Positions 1-6,210 of a stretch of DNA of 8,366 nucleotides are shown here, piece by piece; position 1 is the stretch's first letter, and each line of letters opens with the position of its first letter. Origin of the DNA: Candidatus Zixiibacteriota bacterium. GTDB lineage: Bacteria > Zixibacteria > MSB-5A5 > GN15 > FEB-12. Where the stretch lies: the NCBI GenBank assembly GCA_030591625.1, contig JAUVAR010000104.1, forward strand, positions 1 through 8,366, written 5' to 3'. The notes under the pieces were generated by a model. The model searched no databases, had not been told where the DNA came from, and worked only from the letters and a program-made list of their open reading frames with translations. Both the position numbers and the translations under genes were made by a program.

Positions 1-878
1 GGGCGGGGATAGAGTTTTCGATGGAGGCGAACCCTGAATCGGTGACGCGTCAGTTTCTTGAAGAGATCAAATCGTTTGGAGTAACTCGTCCGACGTTCGG
101 GATACAGTCGTTCGATCAGCGTGCATTGAAGTTGCTTGAGCGAAGGCATATTCCTTCGGATTCTCACAGAGCGGCGTATTTGGCTCATGCGTTAGGTTTT
201 GAGAGTTTTGGGGTTGACCTGTTATTTGGATTGCCCGGTCAAAATAGTAAACTGTTTGCAAAAGATATTGATGAGATACTCGAACTCGAGCCGCCGCATA
301 TTTCGTTCTATTCGTTAACAGTCGAAGAAGGTACAGTTCTCGGACGAAAAGTCGCGGGCGGTGAGGTTGTGTTGCCGGATGATGACCTTTCTACGGCGTT
401 CTACCGAGCCGGGGTTGATTCGTTCGCCGAGGATGGTTACGAACAGTATGAAGTTTGTTCATTCGCGAAGCCGGGCCATGAGTGTAAACATAATTGGGGT
501 TACTGGATGGGGGATGATTATCTCGGACTTGGACCATCGGCGCATTCGTTTATAGCGGGTCGTCGGTTTGCGAATTGTCATAATATGAAAGAGTATGTTT
601 CGTCGTTGAAAGATCGTAAACGTCCATTGATAACCGATGAACCAGCATTTGAGAAACGTTTGATCGAAACAATTATGTTGGGGCTTAGGACACGTGATGG
701 TATCAATCGTGACAGATTCAGAATCAAGTTCGGAACGACTATCGAAGAGAAGCTCGATAGTGAGCAGTTTGATTTATTTGTAAAATCAGGTCATCTAATA
801 TCTGACAAGGACAGTTTGCGATTGTCGTCAGATGCTCTTTTGTTGGCGGATGAGATAACGGTGCGGTTGGTGAAGTAA
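1..878 (+). CDS. hemW: HemW-like radical SAM heme chaperone, 5'-truncated by the window edge
   Basis: The reading frame is open from base 3 and runs to TAA at 876-878, giving about 292 residues. The first in-frame ATG (21) is internal: it falls inside the conserved 'EFSMEANPESV' segment, so the true start lies upstream of the window. Family hallmarks appear in order: EANPESVT, 'FGIQSFDQRALKLLERRH', 'GVDLLFGLPGQ', 'PPHISFYSLTVEEGT', 'YEQYEVCSFAKPG', then 'CKHNWGYWMGDDYLGLGPSAHS', followed by a HemN_C-type C-terminal domain (about bases 640-870). HemW proteins (about 380 residues) were long annotated as oxygen-independent coproporphyrinogen III oxidases. They are now regarded as heme-binding chaperones that deliver heme to respiratory enzymes. 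About 90 N-terminal residues, including the CxxxCxxC iron-sulfur cluster motif, lie outside the window, so HemW versus HemN cannot be fully settled. The HNxxYW and GLPGQ wording favours HemW. The gene is convergent with the envelope protein at 936-1544. Confidence 0.9.
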   Translation, partial: AGIEFSMEANPESVTRQFLEEIKSFGVTRPTFGIQSFDQRALKLLERRHIPSDSHRAAYLAHALGFESFGVDLLFGLPGQNSKLFAKDIDEILELEPPHISFYSLTVEEGTVLGRKVAGGEVVLPDDDLSTAFYRAGVDSFAEDGYEQYEVCSFAKPGHECKHNWGYWMGDDYLGLGPSAHSFIAGRRFANCHNMKEYVSSLKDRKRPLITDEPAFEKRLIETIMLGLRTRDGINRDRFRIKFGTTIEEKLDSEQFDLFVKSGHLISDKDSLRLSSDALLLADEITVRLVK

Positions 879-883
879 TAGAA

Positions 884-921
884 AACGGGTTCCATCCAAA
901 AAACATTGAAAGAAACCCGTT
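884..921 (-). terminator. Hairpin between convergent genes, probable terminator of the minus-strand gene
   Basis: AACGGGTT (884-891) and AACCCGTT (914-921) form a perfect 8-bp stem around a 22-base loop. Read on the minus strand, the stem follows the TAG of the 936-1544 gene by 14 bases and is followed by T-rich TTCTATTACTT. That fits a weak intrinsic terminator. On the plus strand no T-run follows, so termination of hemW here is less certain. The large loop lowers confidence. Confidence 0.4.
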
Positions 922-935
922 ACTTATCACGAATT

Positions 936-1544
936 CTAAAATCTCATTCCGGCTGTTACAATGAAAGTCGGGATGACGGTTGATGCTTTCTCATATGTTG
1001 CGAACGATACAATGACAGGGACTTCGGCTCGTATATCAAGTCCACCCACAAACGTATGTCCAATGCCGAGATTGAATATTGTTCCAGCTCCGGAACCATC
1101 TTCGGATTGCATACTACCTCCACCCGGGAGTAACGGCCCAAGGCTTACATCGGTTGCACTTCGTTCTTCCCAATCGATACCAACGCTTGCGACTCCTGCA
1201 CCTGCTATGAAGAAATTACCTGATTGTCGGGGTGTGTATCCGATCAGGTAATTAGCCATGAGGGCAAAAACTAAAACATCTGTAGTTTCATCGTAAGTAT
1301 GGATGCCTTCTTCTGAAGTTTCACTAAAACTTCCTCCGAAAAGGATAATTCCTAATTCGAGTGAGTTAGTTTTGGACTTAAGCAAATAGTTTACACCAGC
1401 ACCATAAGCCAGACCAAAACTTAAATCGGTACCAATTCCTGCCCGAGTACCGATTAAAGGTTGTTTCTGTGTTTGTGCCGATACAGATGCGATACAGCCT
1501 GTTACAATTAGGGTGAGAATGATAAAATTACATAATTTTTTCAT
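936..1544 (-). CDS. Small exported outer-membrane beta-barrel-type protein, function unknown
   Basis: This is a 202-residue protein with a typical N-terminal signal: Lys2-Lys3, a hydrophobic core at about 6-16, and a likely signal peptidase I cut after Ala23 ('SVSA|QTQ'). A lipobox-like V-T-G-C (14-17) also lies in the signal, so lipidation at Cys17 is an alternative. The mature part is rich in Gly and alternating hydrophobic residues ('GIGTDLSFGLAYGAGVNYLL', 'FFIAGAGVASVGIDW', 'FNLGIGHTFVGGLDIRAEVPVIVSF'). It ends 'TFIVTAGMRF', with a C-terminal Phe typical of the beta-signal read by the BAM assembly machinery. The residue pattern suggests about eight strands with a Gly/Ser-rich loop at about 130-150, as in small OmpA/OmpW-like barrels. 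No specific family is recognised. AGGAG sits 8 bases before the ATG, supporting the start. It is monocistronic as seen, convergent with hemW. Barrel is a fair inference; function is unknown. Confidence 0.72.
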   Translation of the reverse strand: MKKLCNFIILTLIVTGCIASVSAQTQKQPLIGTRAGIGTDLSFGLAYGAGVNYLLKSKTNSLELGIILFGGSFSETSEEGIHTYDETTDVLVFALMANYLIGYTPRQSGNFFIAGAGVASVGIDWEERSATDVSLGPLLPGGGSMQSEDGSGAGTIFNLGIGHTFVGGLDIRAEVPVIVSFATYEKASTVIPTFIVTAGMRF

Positions 1545-1616
1545 AATGTATTCTCCTGAAGTTAAAAACTGTTGTGGTACTTATAATAACGATTTAAAAA
1601 ATTTATATTCATTGAA

Positions 1617-1646
1617 TAGATAGCATAAAAAAACCTACTGTGTCAA
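1617..1646 (-). promoter_or_regulatory. Possible promoter of the beta-barrel protein gene
   Basis: On the minus strand a perfect -35 box TTGACA (1641-1646) is followed after 18 bases by TATCTA (1617-1622), a poor 3/6 match to the -10 consensus. The predicted transcript would have a leader of about 65 bases before the ATG at 1544. The exact -35 in AT-rich DNA is suggestive; the -10 is weak, so the call is tentative. Confidence 0.33.
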
Positions 1647-1706
1647 TGTTTAAATACATGCGTAATATTTAATTTACACAGTTAATTTAGGTGAGGTACA
1701 GAAGAG

Positions 1707-1870
1707 TCTCTATTGAAAGGGCAGGTAGAAGTGCAGAACCGATCAATGGATGTTGGTTCTGCCCTACGAGAGACTTGTCTTCTCGTGTGTGACGGATCGA
1801 CAAGCACGATTTATTTGTGAAGGCAGTTATGGAAAAGGTAAACCCACCTAAAGGTGGGGTGCGGAAGTGA
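1707..1870. repeat. Structured intergenic element with three hairpins (dispersed repeat or RNA candidate)
   Basis: This element occupies the middle of the 460-base gene-free stretch 1545-2006. Three hairpins lie in a row. Hairpin A pairs GCAGAACC (1733-1740) with GGTTCTGC (1755-1762). Hairpin B pairs ACGAGAGA (1766-1773) with TCT-T-CTCGT (1778-1786), 8 bp with one bulged T and a 4-base loop. Hairpin C pairs CCCACC (1843-1848) with GGTGGG (1853-1858) around TAAA. AGGGCAG (1718-1724) could instead pair with CTGCCCT (1759-1765), competing with hairpin A. A 66-codon open frame crosses it on the minus strand, but it has no recognisable protein features. The composition is more GC-rich than its AT-rich flanks. 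This pattern is typical of short intergenic repeats in multi-copy families; a structured RNA is the alternative. Copy number cannot be seen from one window. Confidence 0.4.
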
Positions 1871-1929
1871 TTATCGATACAACACAAATAGTACTTGCTT
1901 TGTCCAGTATTTTTATTACCTTAAAAATC

Positions 1930-1958
1930 GAGACAGGACATACATACACACATATACT
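1930..1958 (+). promoter_or_regulatory. Candidate promoter of the fibre protein-metalloprotease operon
   Basis: GAGACA (1930-1935, 4/6 to the -35 consensus) is followed after exactly 17 bases by TATACT (1953-1958, 5/6 to the -10 consensus). This predicts transcription from about 1965 and a leader of about 42 bases. It lies downstream of the hairpin cluster, so the hairpins would not be part of this transcript. Confidence 0.42.
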
Positions 1959-2006
1959 TATTTGATTAACAACAGAACATGCAACTCTGCCTGACTGGAG
2001 GGATAG

Positions 2007-3626
2007 ATGCGTAAGCCTATGATTTTTCGTATTTTTTGGACTGTAATAACTCTTGCAGTAATACTTCCATTTTTCACTGTTTCGACTGGCCATGCTGCGC
2101 CTGAAACAGTCCTAATTAGTTATCAGGGATTAATTACGAATAGCGAAGGAAAACCTCTCGAAGAAGGGGAGTATAAAATTTACTTTTCGCTCTATAGAGA
2201 TAATGCCGGGAGTGAGCTGGTCTGGGCAAATACCGGTCAGGCAGTAAAAATAATGAATGGGCAGCTCAATTGTATGATTGGAGTTACTAACGAACTTCCT
2301 GCTATAGTTTTTGATAAGAGTTATCCACTTTGGTTATCGGTAAGAATTAATGATGACAAACCTCTTCAACCAATGACAAAGCTTGTCATGTCACCTTATG
2401 CAGTGAGATCAATATATTCAGACACTGCCCAATTTGCCCATCGAGGTGGTTCGGGAGGGATAAGTACTGTCAATGCTGGCTTGGGACTAACAGGTGGTGG
2501 TTCAAACAACAGTATAACTCTGTCGATTGCTGAGGACGGAGTTGACTCTTCAATGATGGCAATTGATGCGATTGGTACTGAACAGATTCAGGATGATGGA
2601 ATTACCGAAGCAGATATTGCGAATCAGGCGGTGACTTCTGCACATATAATGAATAGCACAATCATGTCACACGATATCCGATCCGGAGAGGTACGGCAGG
2701 GAAATCTTGCTACTAATGCAGTCAACTCAGACAAGATATATGATGGCTCTATTTTGGATGCAGATATTGCTGCCAACGCAGCTATCGACCCAGCAAAGAT
2801 CGCAGGTACTGCTGCCGTTACTACACAGAAGAATACATTCACAGCTATTCAACGTTTTGCCTACAATACTGCGATGGGAGATGTTGTTGATCCGGGAACA
2901 CACAAGTTGTACGTCGAATCACCTCTCCAGGGTCCGAATGGTTCGACTGTTTATGTTGAAAATACTGGAGCTGCGGGAATCGGTATGGTCGTGGTGGCAA
3001 GTTCGACCGATAATACAGTGCTGCTCAGTCAGGAAGGCAGCGGAAATGTCTTACGGTGCGACAGTTGGACCGGTGGATGGCATCCTGTGTTCACCGTCAA
3101 GAATGATGGTGGTATTAAGGTCCAGCATGATGGCACCGGATACGCCGCCGATATATACGGTAATGTTGCTATTCGAGAAACCACCGGGACACTCGTTATG
3201 GAGCTCGGCAAAGGGCTCGACTACGCCGAAGGTTTTGATGTTAACGATGACAATGACGAAGTAAGTCCGGGGGCAGTACTTGTGATCGACGAGTCTAATC
3301 CGGGCGAACTCAAGCTTAGTGATGAAGCTTACGATTCGAAAGTTGCCGGTATTGTTGCAGGCGCAAACGATCTTGGTTCAGGTGTTCGGCTGGGGGCCGG
3401 GCAATTCGATCATGATGTTGCATTAGCGGGACGTGTTTATTGTAATGTCGATGCTAAATATGGTGAGATCAAAGCAGGCGATCTCTTAACTACTTCCCCT
3501 ACTCCGGGCTATGCTATGGTAGTTAAAGAACGCCAGAAAGCTCATGGATCAATTTTGGGTAAGGCAATGGAATCGATGGCTGAAGGTGAATCCGGGCAAA
3601 TACTCGTTCTCGTAACATTGCAGTAA
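2007..3626 (+). CDS. Secreted fibre-like protein with pentad repeat and peptidase-G2/tail-fibre-like C-terminal domain
   Basis: This is a 539-residue exported protein. GGAGGG (1997-2002) 4 bases before the ATG supports the start. A signal peptide covers about 1-30, with a cut near 'TGHA|APE'. Residues about 33-134 form a beta-rich domain ('ISYQGLITNSEGKPLEEGEYKI' ... 'MTKLVMSPYAVRS'), a pattern I know from many large secreted proteins of FCB-group candidate phyla. Residues 179-254 carry a strict repeat with Val/Ile/Met/Leu at every fifth position. Residues about 290-400 are beta-rich and Gly/Asn-rich, like bacteriophage tail-fibre shafts. The C-terminal domain (about 404-539) has 'DYAEGFDV', 'PGAVLVID', 'VALAGRVYCNV', 'GEIKAGDLLTTSPTPGYAM' and 'GSILGKAM'. 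It resembles tail-fibre/peptidase-G2-like terminal domains that trimerise and in phages can cleave themselves. A surface or extracellular trimeric fibre is inferred; no enzymatic function is shown. The protease gene follows 10 bases after its stop. Confidence 0.75.
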   Translation: MRKPMIFRIFWTVITLAVILPFFTVSTGHAAPETVLISYQGLITNSEGKPLEEGEYKIYFSLYRDNAGSELVWANTGQAVKIMNGQLNCMIGVTNELPAIVFDKSYPLWLSVRINDDKPLQPMTKLVMSPYAVRSIYSDTAQFAHRGGSGGISTVNAGLGLTGGGSNNSITLSIAEDGVDSSMMAIDAIGTEQIQDDGITEADIANQAVTSAHIMNSTIMSHDIRSGEVRQGNLATNAVNSDKIYDGSILDADIAANAAIDPAKIAGTAAVTTQKNTFTAIQRFAYNTAMGDVVDPGTHKLYVESPLQGPNGSTVYVENTGAAGIGMVVVASSTDNTVLLSQEGSGNVLRCDSWTGGWHPVFTVKNDGGIKVQHDGTGYAADIYGNVAIRETTGTLVMELGKGLDYAEGFDVNDDNDEVSPGAVLVIDESNPGELKLSDEAYDSKVAGIVAGANDLGSGVRLGAGQFDHDVALAGRVYCNVDAKYGEIKAGDLLTTSPTPGYAMVVKERQKAHGSILGKAMESMAEGESGQILVLVTLQ

Positions 3627-3639
3627 GGAGATGACCATG
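3625..3639 (+). promoter_or_regulatory. Ribosome binding site deciding the protease start at 3637
   Basis: AAGGAG (3625-3630) overlaps the TAA stop (3624-3626) of the upstream gene. The ATG at 3631 directly abuts it, with no spacer. The second in-frame ATG at 3637 has a 6-base spacer, which is normal. The start is therefore most likely 3637, and the overlap with the upstream stop suggests translational coupling. Confidence 0.7.
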
Positions 3640-5448
3640 AAATTAATAATATTTACAATCTTTCTACTGCTGTTGTTACCTGTTGTTTTAGCTATGGCGG
3701 CTCCACTTGAGAATATACCACAGCGACTGATTCAACCAAATGGTGACACACTACATTGTTTTGCGTCGGGTGACGAATTTTATAATTTTCTGCACGATGA
3801 AGACGGATATGTGATAATCCAAGATCCTGTGACAGGCTTTTATGTTTATGCAGATAAGGTAAATGGTAAAATTATTCCAACGATTTATGTAGCTGAAAAG
3901 GAGGAACCGGAGACTTTAGGACTTAAGAAACAGATAATGTTACCCACCGAAGAGTATCACCAGCGCAGGGAGCAGTACGGTGATGCTTACGGTGTCTCAT
4001 CGACTCCTCACACCGGAACAATCGAACAGATAATTATTTTCATACGATTCTCTGACGAAGAAGCTGTCTTTGCGCTGCCCCGCTCGACATGGGATACTCG
4101 TTTTAACTCGAGTGCAGCAGGTGTAAGTTCAGTTCTTAATTACTATCGAGAAGCATCGTTTAACAAATTAGACATTTTTGCATCCTTCTACCCAACAACA
4201 GCTACCAACGTTAATCTATCTTTTCAAGATACGCTTCCGCGTGCCTACTATCAGCCATACAACTCAGTTAGCAATCCAGATGGCTACAAATCAGAGAGCT
4301 CTCGCAAAACTCGCGAACACAGGTTGCTTCGTGGTGCGGTAGCGGCGATTGAAAGTGCTGTACCGGCGGCTCTTGATATTGATGCTGACAATGACAATAG
4401 AGTTGATTTGATTAATTTTGTTATCTCCGGGTCACCCGACGGGTGGAGTGAGCTCTTGTGGCCGCACAAGTGGACACTCGATACATATACTGTGAAGCTT
4501 AATGGCGAACGAGTGTACACTTATGCTTTAATGCTTGAGACCACTTTCAATATCGGAACGATGTGTCACGAGACTTTTCATAGTCTTGGTGCACCTGATT
4601 TGTATCATTACACTTCGGGACTTGGGTACTTAAGACCGGTATGGTCGTGGGGACTTATGGAGAAGCAAGGTGATCCGCCACACCATATGCTCTCTCACTT
4701 GAAACAGAAATATGGCAAATGGATTACAGTCCCTGTTATTGACACGGCTGGATATTATACATTAAATCCAGCTACTTCGGAGTTCGGACAGGCCTACCGC
4801 TTTGGTGTGGGGTCTTCGATAAATGATAAGCATTTCGTAATTGAATACAGGCAGAAGACCGGAACTTTTGAATCAACAATTCCGGATTCAGGTTTGATTA
4901 TATACCGAGTCTATCCTATGTACAATGGCAACGCCGATGGTCCACCTGATGAAGTTTACATATATCGTCCCGGAGGAGCGCTTAACGCGCAAGGGACTCC
5001 GGATGAAGCTGACTTTTCTGCTGATGAAGGAAAGTTCAGATGCAACAATCTAACCGATCCGGCGATAACCGATCTATATTACGACAACGCCGATCAATTC
5101 ATAGCTGATATCGGTTTGGCCCGCAGTACAATAGAATTTTTCTTCACTCCGGATTTTTCCGCCTACAATACATACGTCCAAGGCTACTGGAATAGTAATC
5201 TATCGAGCAACCCGGATGTCTACTGGCTGCAATCGAGTGCCTACGCTACCTCTCCGCTCTCTATAGCCAGTGGTACTCGTGTTTACGGGGAGCCGTTGTC
5301 AAAACTATCCTCAACTGCATCTGATGGGATCACAGTTCTGGAGGGAAGTTTATGGACGAGAATTCTTACCCTCGGTAACTATCGAGCTGGTATTAGGTCT
5401 AAAGGTACAATAAAGATGACCAATGGTGGGGAGATACGTTTTAGGTAA
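3637..5448 (+). CDS. Secreted M6-family zinc metalloprotease
   Basis: This is a 603-residue protein from the chosen start (605 from the ATG at 3631). The signal peptide is short (Lys2, then a Leu-rich core at 3-18) with a cut near 'LAMA|APL'. An N-terminal propeptide-like region ('IPQRLIQPNGDTLHCFASGDEFYNF', 'DEDGYVIIQDPVTGFYVYA') is characteristic of M6 (immune inhibitor A-like) peptidases. The catalytic domain runs from about 125 to 410. It has a calcium-loop-like 'DIDADNDNRVDLINF' (Asp249/251/253/257), 'WPHKW' (275-279), and the zinc site H311-E312-T-F-H315-S-L-G318-A-P-D321. His311, His315 and probably Asp321 would bind zinc, with Glu312 as the general base. A 'WSWGLME' segment may supply the Met-turn. 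Residues about 516-603 form a separate beta-rich tail ending 'TNGGEIRFR', possibly a surface or beta-helix module. The likely role is extracellular protein cleavage after propeptide removal. The substrate is unknown; the co-transcribed fibre protein is a candidate partner. Confidence 0.88.
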   Translation: MKLIIFTIFLLLLLPVVLAMAAPLENIPQRLIQPNGDTLHCFASGDEFYNFLHDEDGYVIIQDPVTGFYVYADKVNGKIIPTIYVAEKEEPETLGLKKQIMLPTEEYHQRREQYGDAYGVSSTPHTGTIEQIIIFIRFSDEEAVFALPRSTWDTRFNSSAAGVSSVLNYYREASFNKLDIFASFYPTTATNVNLSFQDTLPRAYYQPYNSVSNPDGYKSESSRKTREHRLLRGAVAAIESAVPAALDIDADNDNRVDLINFVISGSPDGWSELLWPHKWTLDTYTVKLNGERVYTYALMLETTFNIGTMCHETFHSLGAPDLYHYTSGLGYLRPVWSWGLMEKQGDPPHHMLSHLKQKYGKWITVPVIDTAGYYTLNPATSEFGQAYRFGVGSSINDKHFVIEYRQKTGTFESTIPDSGLIIYRVYPMYNGNADGPPDEVYIYRPGGALNAQGTPDEADFSADEGKFRCNNLTDPAITDLYYDNADQFIADIGLARSTIEFFFTPDFSAYNTYVQGYWNSNLSSNPDVYWLQSSAYATSPLSIASGTRVYGEPLSKLSSTASDGITVLEGSLWTRILTLGNYRAGIRSKGTIKMTNGGEIRFR

Positions 5449-5492
5449 GGCGGGTTGATTTAAAATCAGGTCGTTGGCATTTGATGACATTG

Positions 5493-5509
5493 ACTGCACT
5501 AAATGCAGT
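5493..5509. terminator. Small hairpin between convergent genes, weak terminator candidate
   Basis: ACTGCA (5493-5498) and TGCAGT (5504-5509) form a perfect 6-bp stem with a 5-base loop, midway between the stops of the protease gene (5448) and the minus-strand acetyltransferase gene (5566). Neither side has a clear T-run, so intrinsic termination is uncertain. It is the only compact hairpin I see in the 117-base gap. Confidence 0.25.
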
Positions 5510-5565
5510 GCACATTTGTCCATACCATGTATATGAAATTAAGCCAGGTTGCAAGTAGCTGTGAC

Positions 5566-6102
5566 CTACCAACGGTCTTTCTTTAACAGTGAATAGACGA
5601 GTTCGTCGTAGTAGCGGGTGCCGCGTTTGATTGATTGACGCAGTTGTCCATCAAGTGAGAACCCACATTTTTCAAGCACACGACATGAACCAATATTATG
5701 TGTGAAGACTTTGGCCTCAATACGATTAAGTTTCAATTGTTCGAATCCAAACTTGACACCAAGCTCTACCGCCTCGGTCATGTAGCCTCTCCCCCAAAAC
5801 CGTTTGCCAAGCCAGTATCCGATTTCGGCTCGTTTGTGTGGGTCGTGGATATTTTGATAACCCAAGACACCGGTCAGTTTTCCGGTATCATTTGAGAGAA
5901 TTGCAAAATGGTAGCCGGTTCCAATTCGCCAATTTCTTGTGGCTGCAGTTAGGAACTGTTCGGCACTATCGAGGGTATATGGGAATGGTATCAACGTATT
6001 TCGTGCAATTTGCGGATTGCGGATATTTGCGTATATCGCCTGTGCATCGGACTTCTGGACCCTCCGCAGGGAGACGCTGTTACCTTCAATTTGAGTAATC
6101 AT
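5566..6102 (-). CDS. GNAT family N-acetyltransferase (RimJ/RimL-like)
   Basis: This is a 178-residue single-domain protein, the usual length for the Acetyltransf_3 branch. It transfers an acetyl group from acetyl-CoA to an amine in the cytoplasm. The acceptor could be a protein N-terminus, an aminoglycoside-like compound or a metabolite, and cannot be told from sequence. Visible features are the opening strand 'NSVSLRRVQKSDA' (8-20), the 'GVLGYQNI' strand (78-85), 'RAEIGYWLGKRFWGRGYMTEAV' (91-112) with the acetyl-CoA pyrophosphate loop R101-x-x-G104-x-G106, and the motif-B region 'NIGSCRVLEKCGF' (136-148). All core elements are present, so the protein is probably active. No Shine-Dalgarno sequence precedes the ATG; instead a strong promoter sits immediately upstream, suggesting a leaderless mRNA. 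It is convergent with the protease and divergent from hutU, with no functional link evident. Confidence 0.88.
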   Translation of the reverse strand: MITQIEGNSVSLRRVQKSDAQAIYANIRNPQIARNTLIPFPYTLDSAEQFLTAATRNWRIGTGYHFAILSNDTGKLTGVLGYQNIHDPHKRAEIGYWLGKRFWGRGYMTEAVELGVKFGFEQLKLNRIEAKVFTHNIGSCRVLEKCGFSLDGQLRQSIKRGTRYYDELVYSLLKKDRW

Positions 6103-6108
6103 AGGCTA

Positions 6109-6137
6109 ATTATAGCTTATAAAACGATCTGACTCAA
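6109..6137 (-). promoter_or_regulatory. Strong promoter of the acetyltransferase gene, leaderless geometry
   Basis: On the minus strand TTGAGT (6132-6137, 4/6 to the -35 consensus) is followed after exactly 17 bases by a perfect TATAAT (6109-6114). Only six bases (TAGCCT) separate the -10 box from the ATG at 6102, so transcription should start at or next to the A of the start codon. There is no room for a ribosome binding site. Confidence 0.65.
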
Positions 6138-6152
6138 GAGCATACATCCTGA

Positions 6153-6181
6153 TTGACGGGAGCGACTTACGATTGTATATT
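6153..6181 (+). promoter_or_regulatory. Promoter of hutU
   Basis: TTGACG (6153-6158, 5/6) is followed after 17 bases by TATATT (6176-6181, 5/6). Transcription should begin near 6188, giving a leader of about 23 bases that contains GGAG (6202-6205), 5 bases before the ATG. The -35 box lies only 15 bases from that of the divergent acetyltransferase promoter, so a regulator bound between them could affect both. Confidence 0.62.
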
Positions 6182-6210
6182 CACCTTCCTAACCTGTAGT
6201 TGGAGCCTGT

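Noticed and set aside
1687..1887. 66-codon open frame on the minus strand
   Set aside because: It overlies the hairpin cluster, has no ribosome binding site or protein-family pattern, and contains palindrome-derived residues; better explained as chance reading through a repeat.
1895..1923. TTGCTT considered as a -35 box for the fibre gene
   Set aside because: No acceptable -10 at 16-18 bases; the GAGACA/TATACT pair at 1930-1958 fits better.
2707..3264. 185-codon plus-strand frame inside the fibre gene
   Set aside because: It lies in another frame of a well-supported gene and its Met/Leu/Ser/Arg-rich sequence has no domain pattern.
3631..3633. ATG at 3631 as the protease start
   Set aside because: It directly abuts the AAGGAG site with no spacer; ATG 3637 has normal spacing and gives a cleaner signal peptide.
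5456..5468. 13-base palindrome TGATTTAAAATCA just after the protease stop
   Set aside because: AT-rich with no loop to form a stable hairpin and no T-run; not convincing as a terminator or operator.
781..5472. 12-base match TAAAATCAGGTC at 781-792 and 5461-5472
   Set aside because: One copy is inside hemW coding sequence and the other in a spacer; no extended similarity, so likely coincidence.
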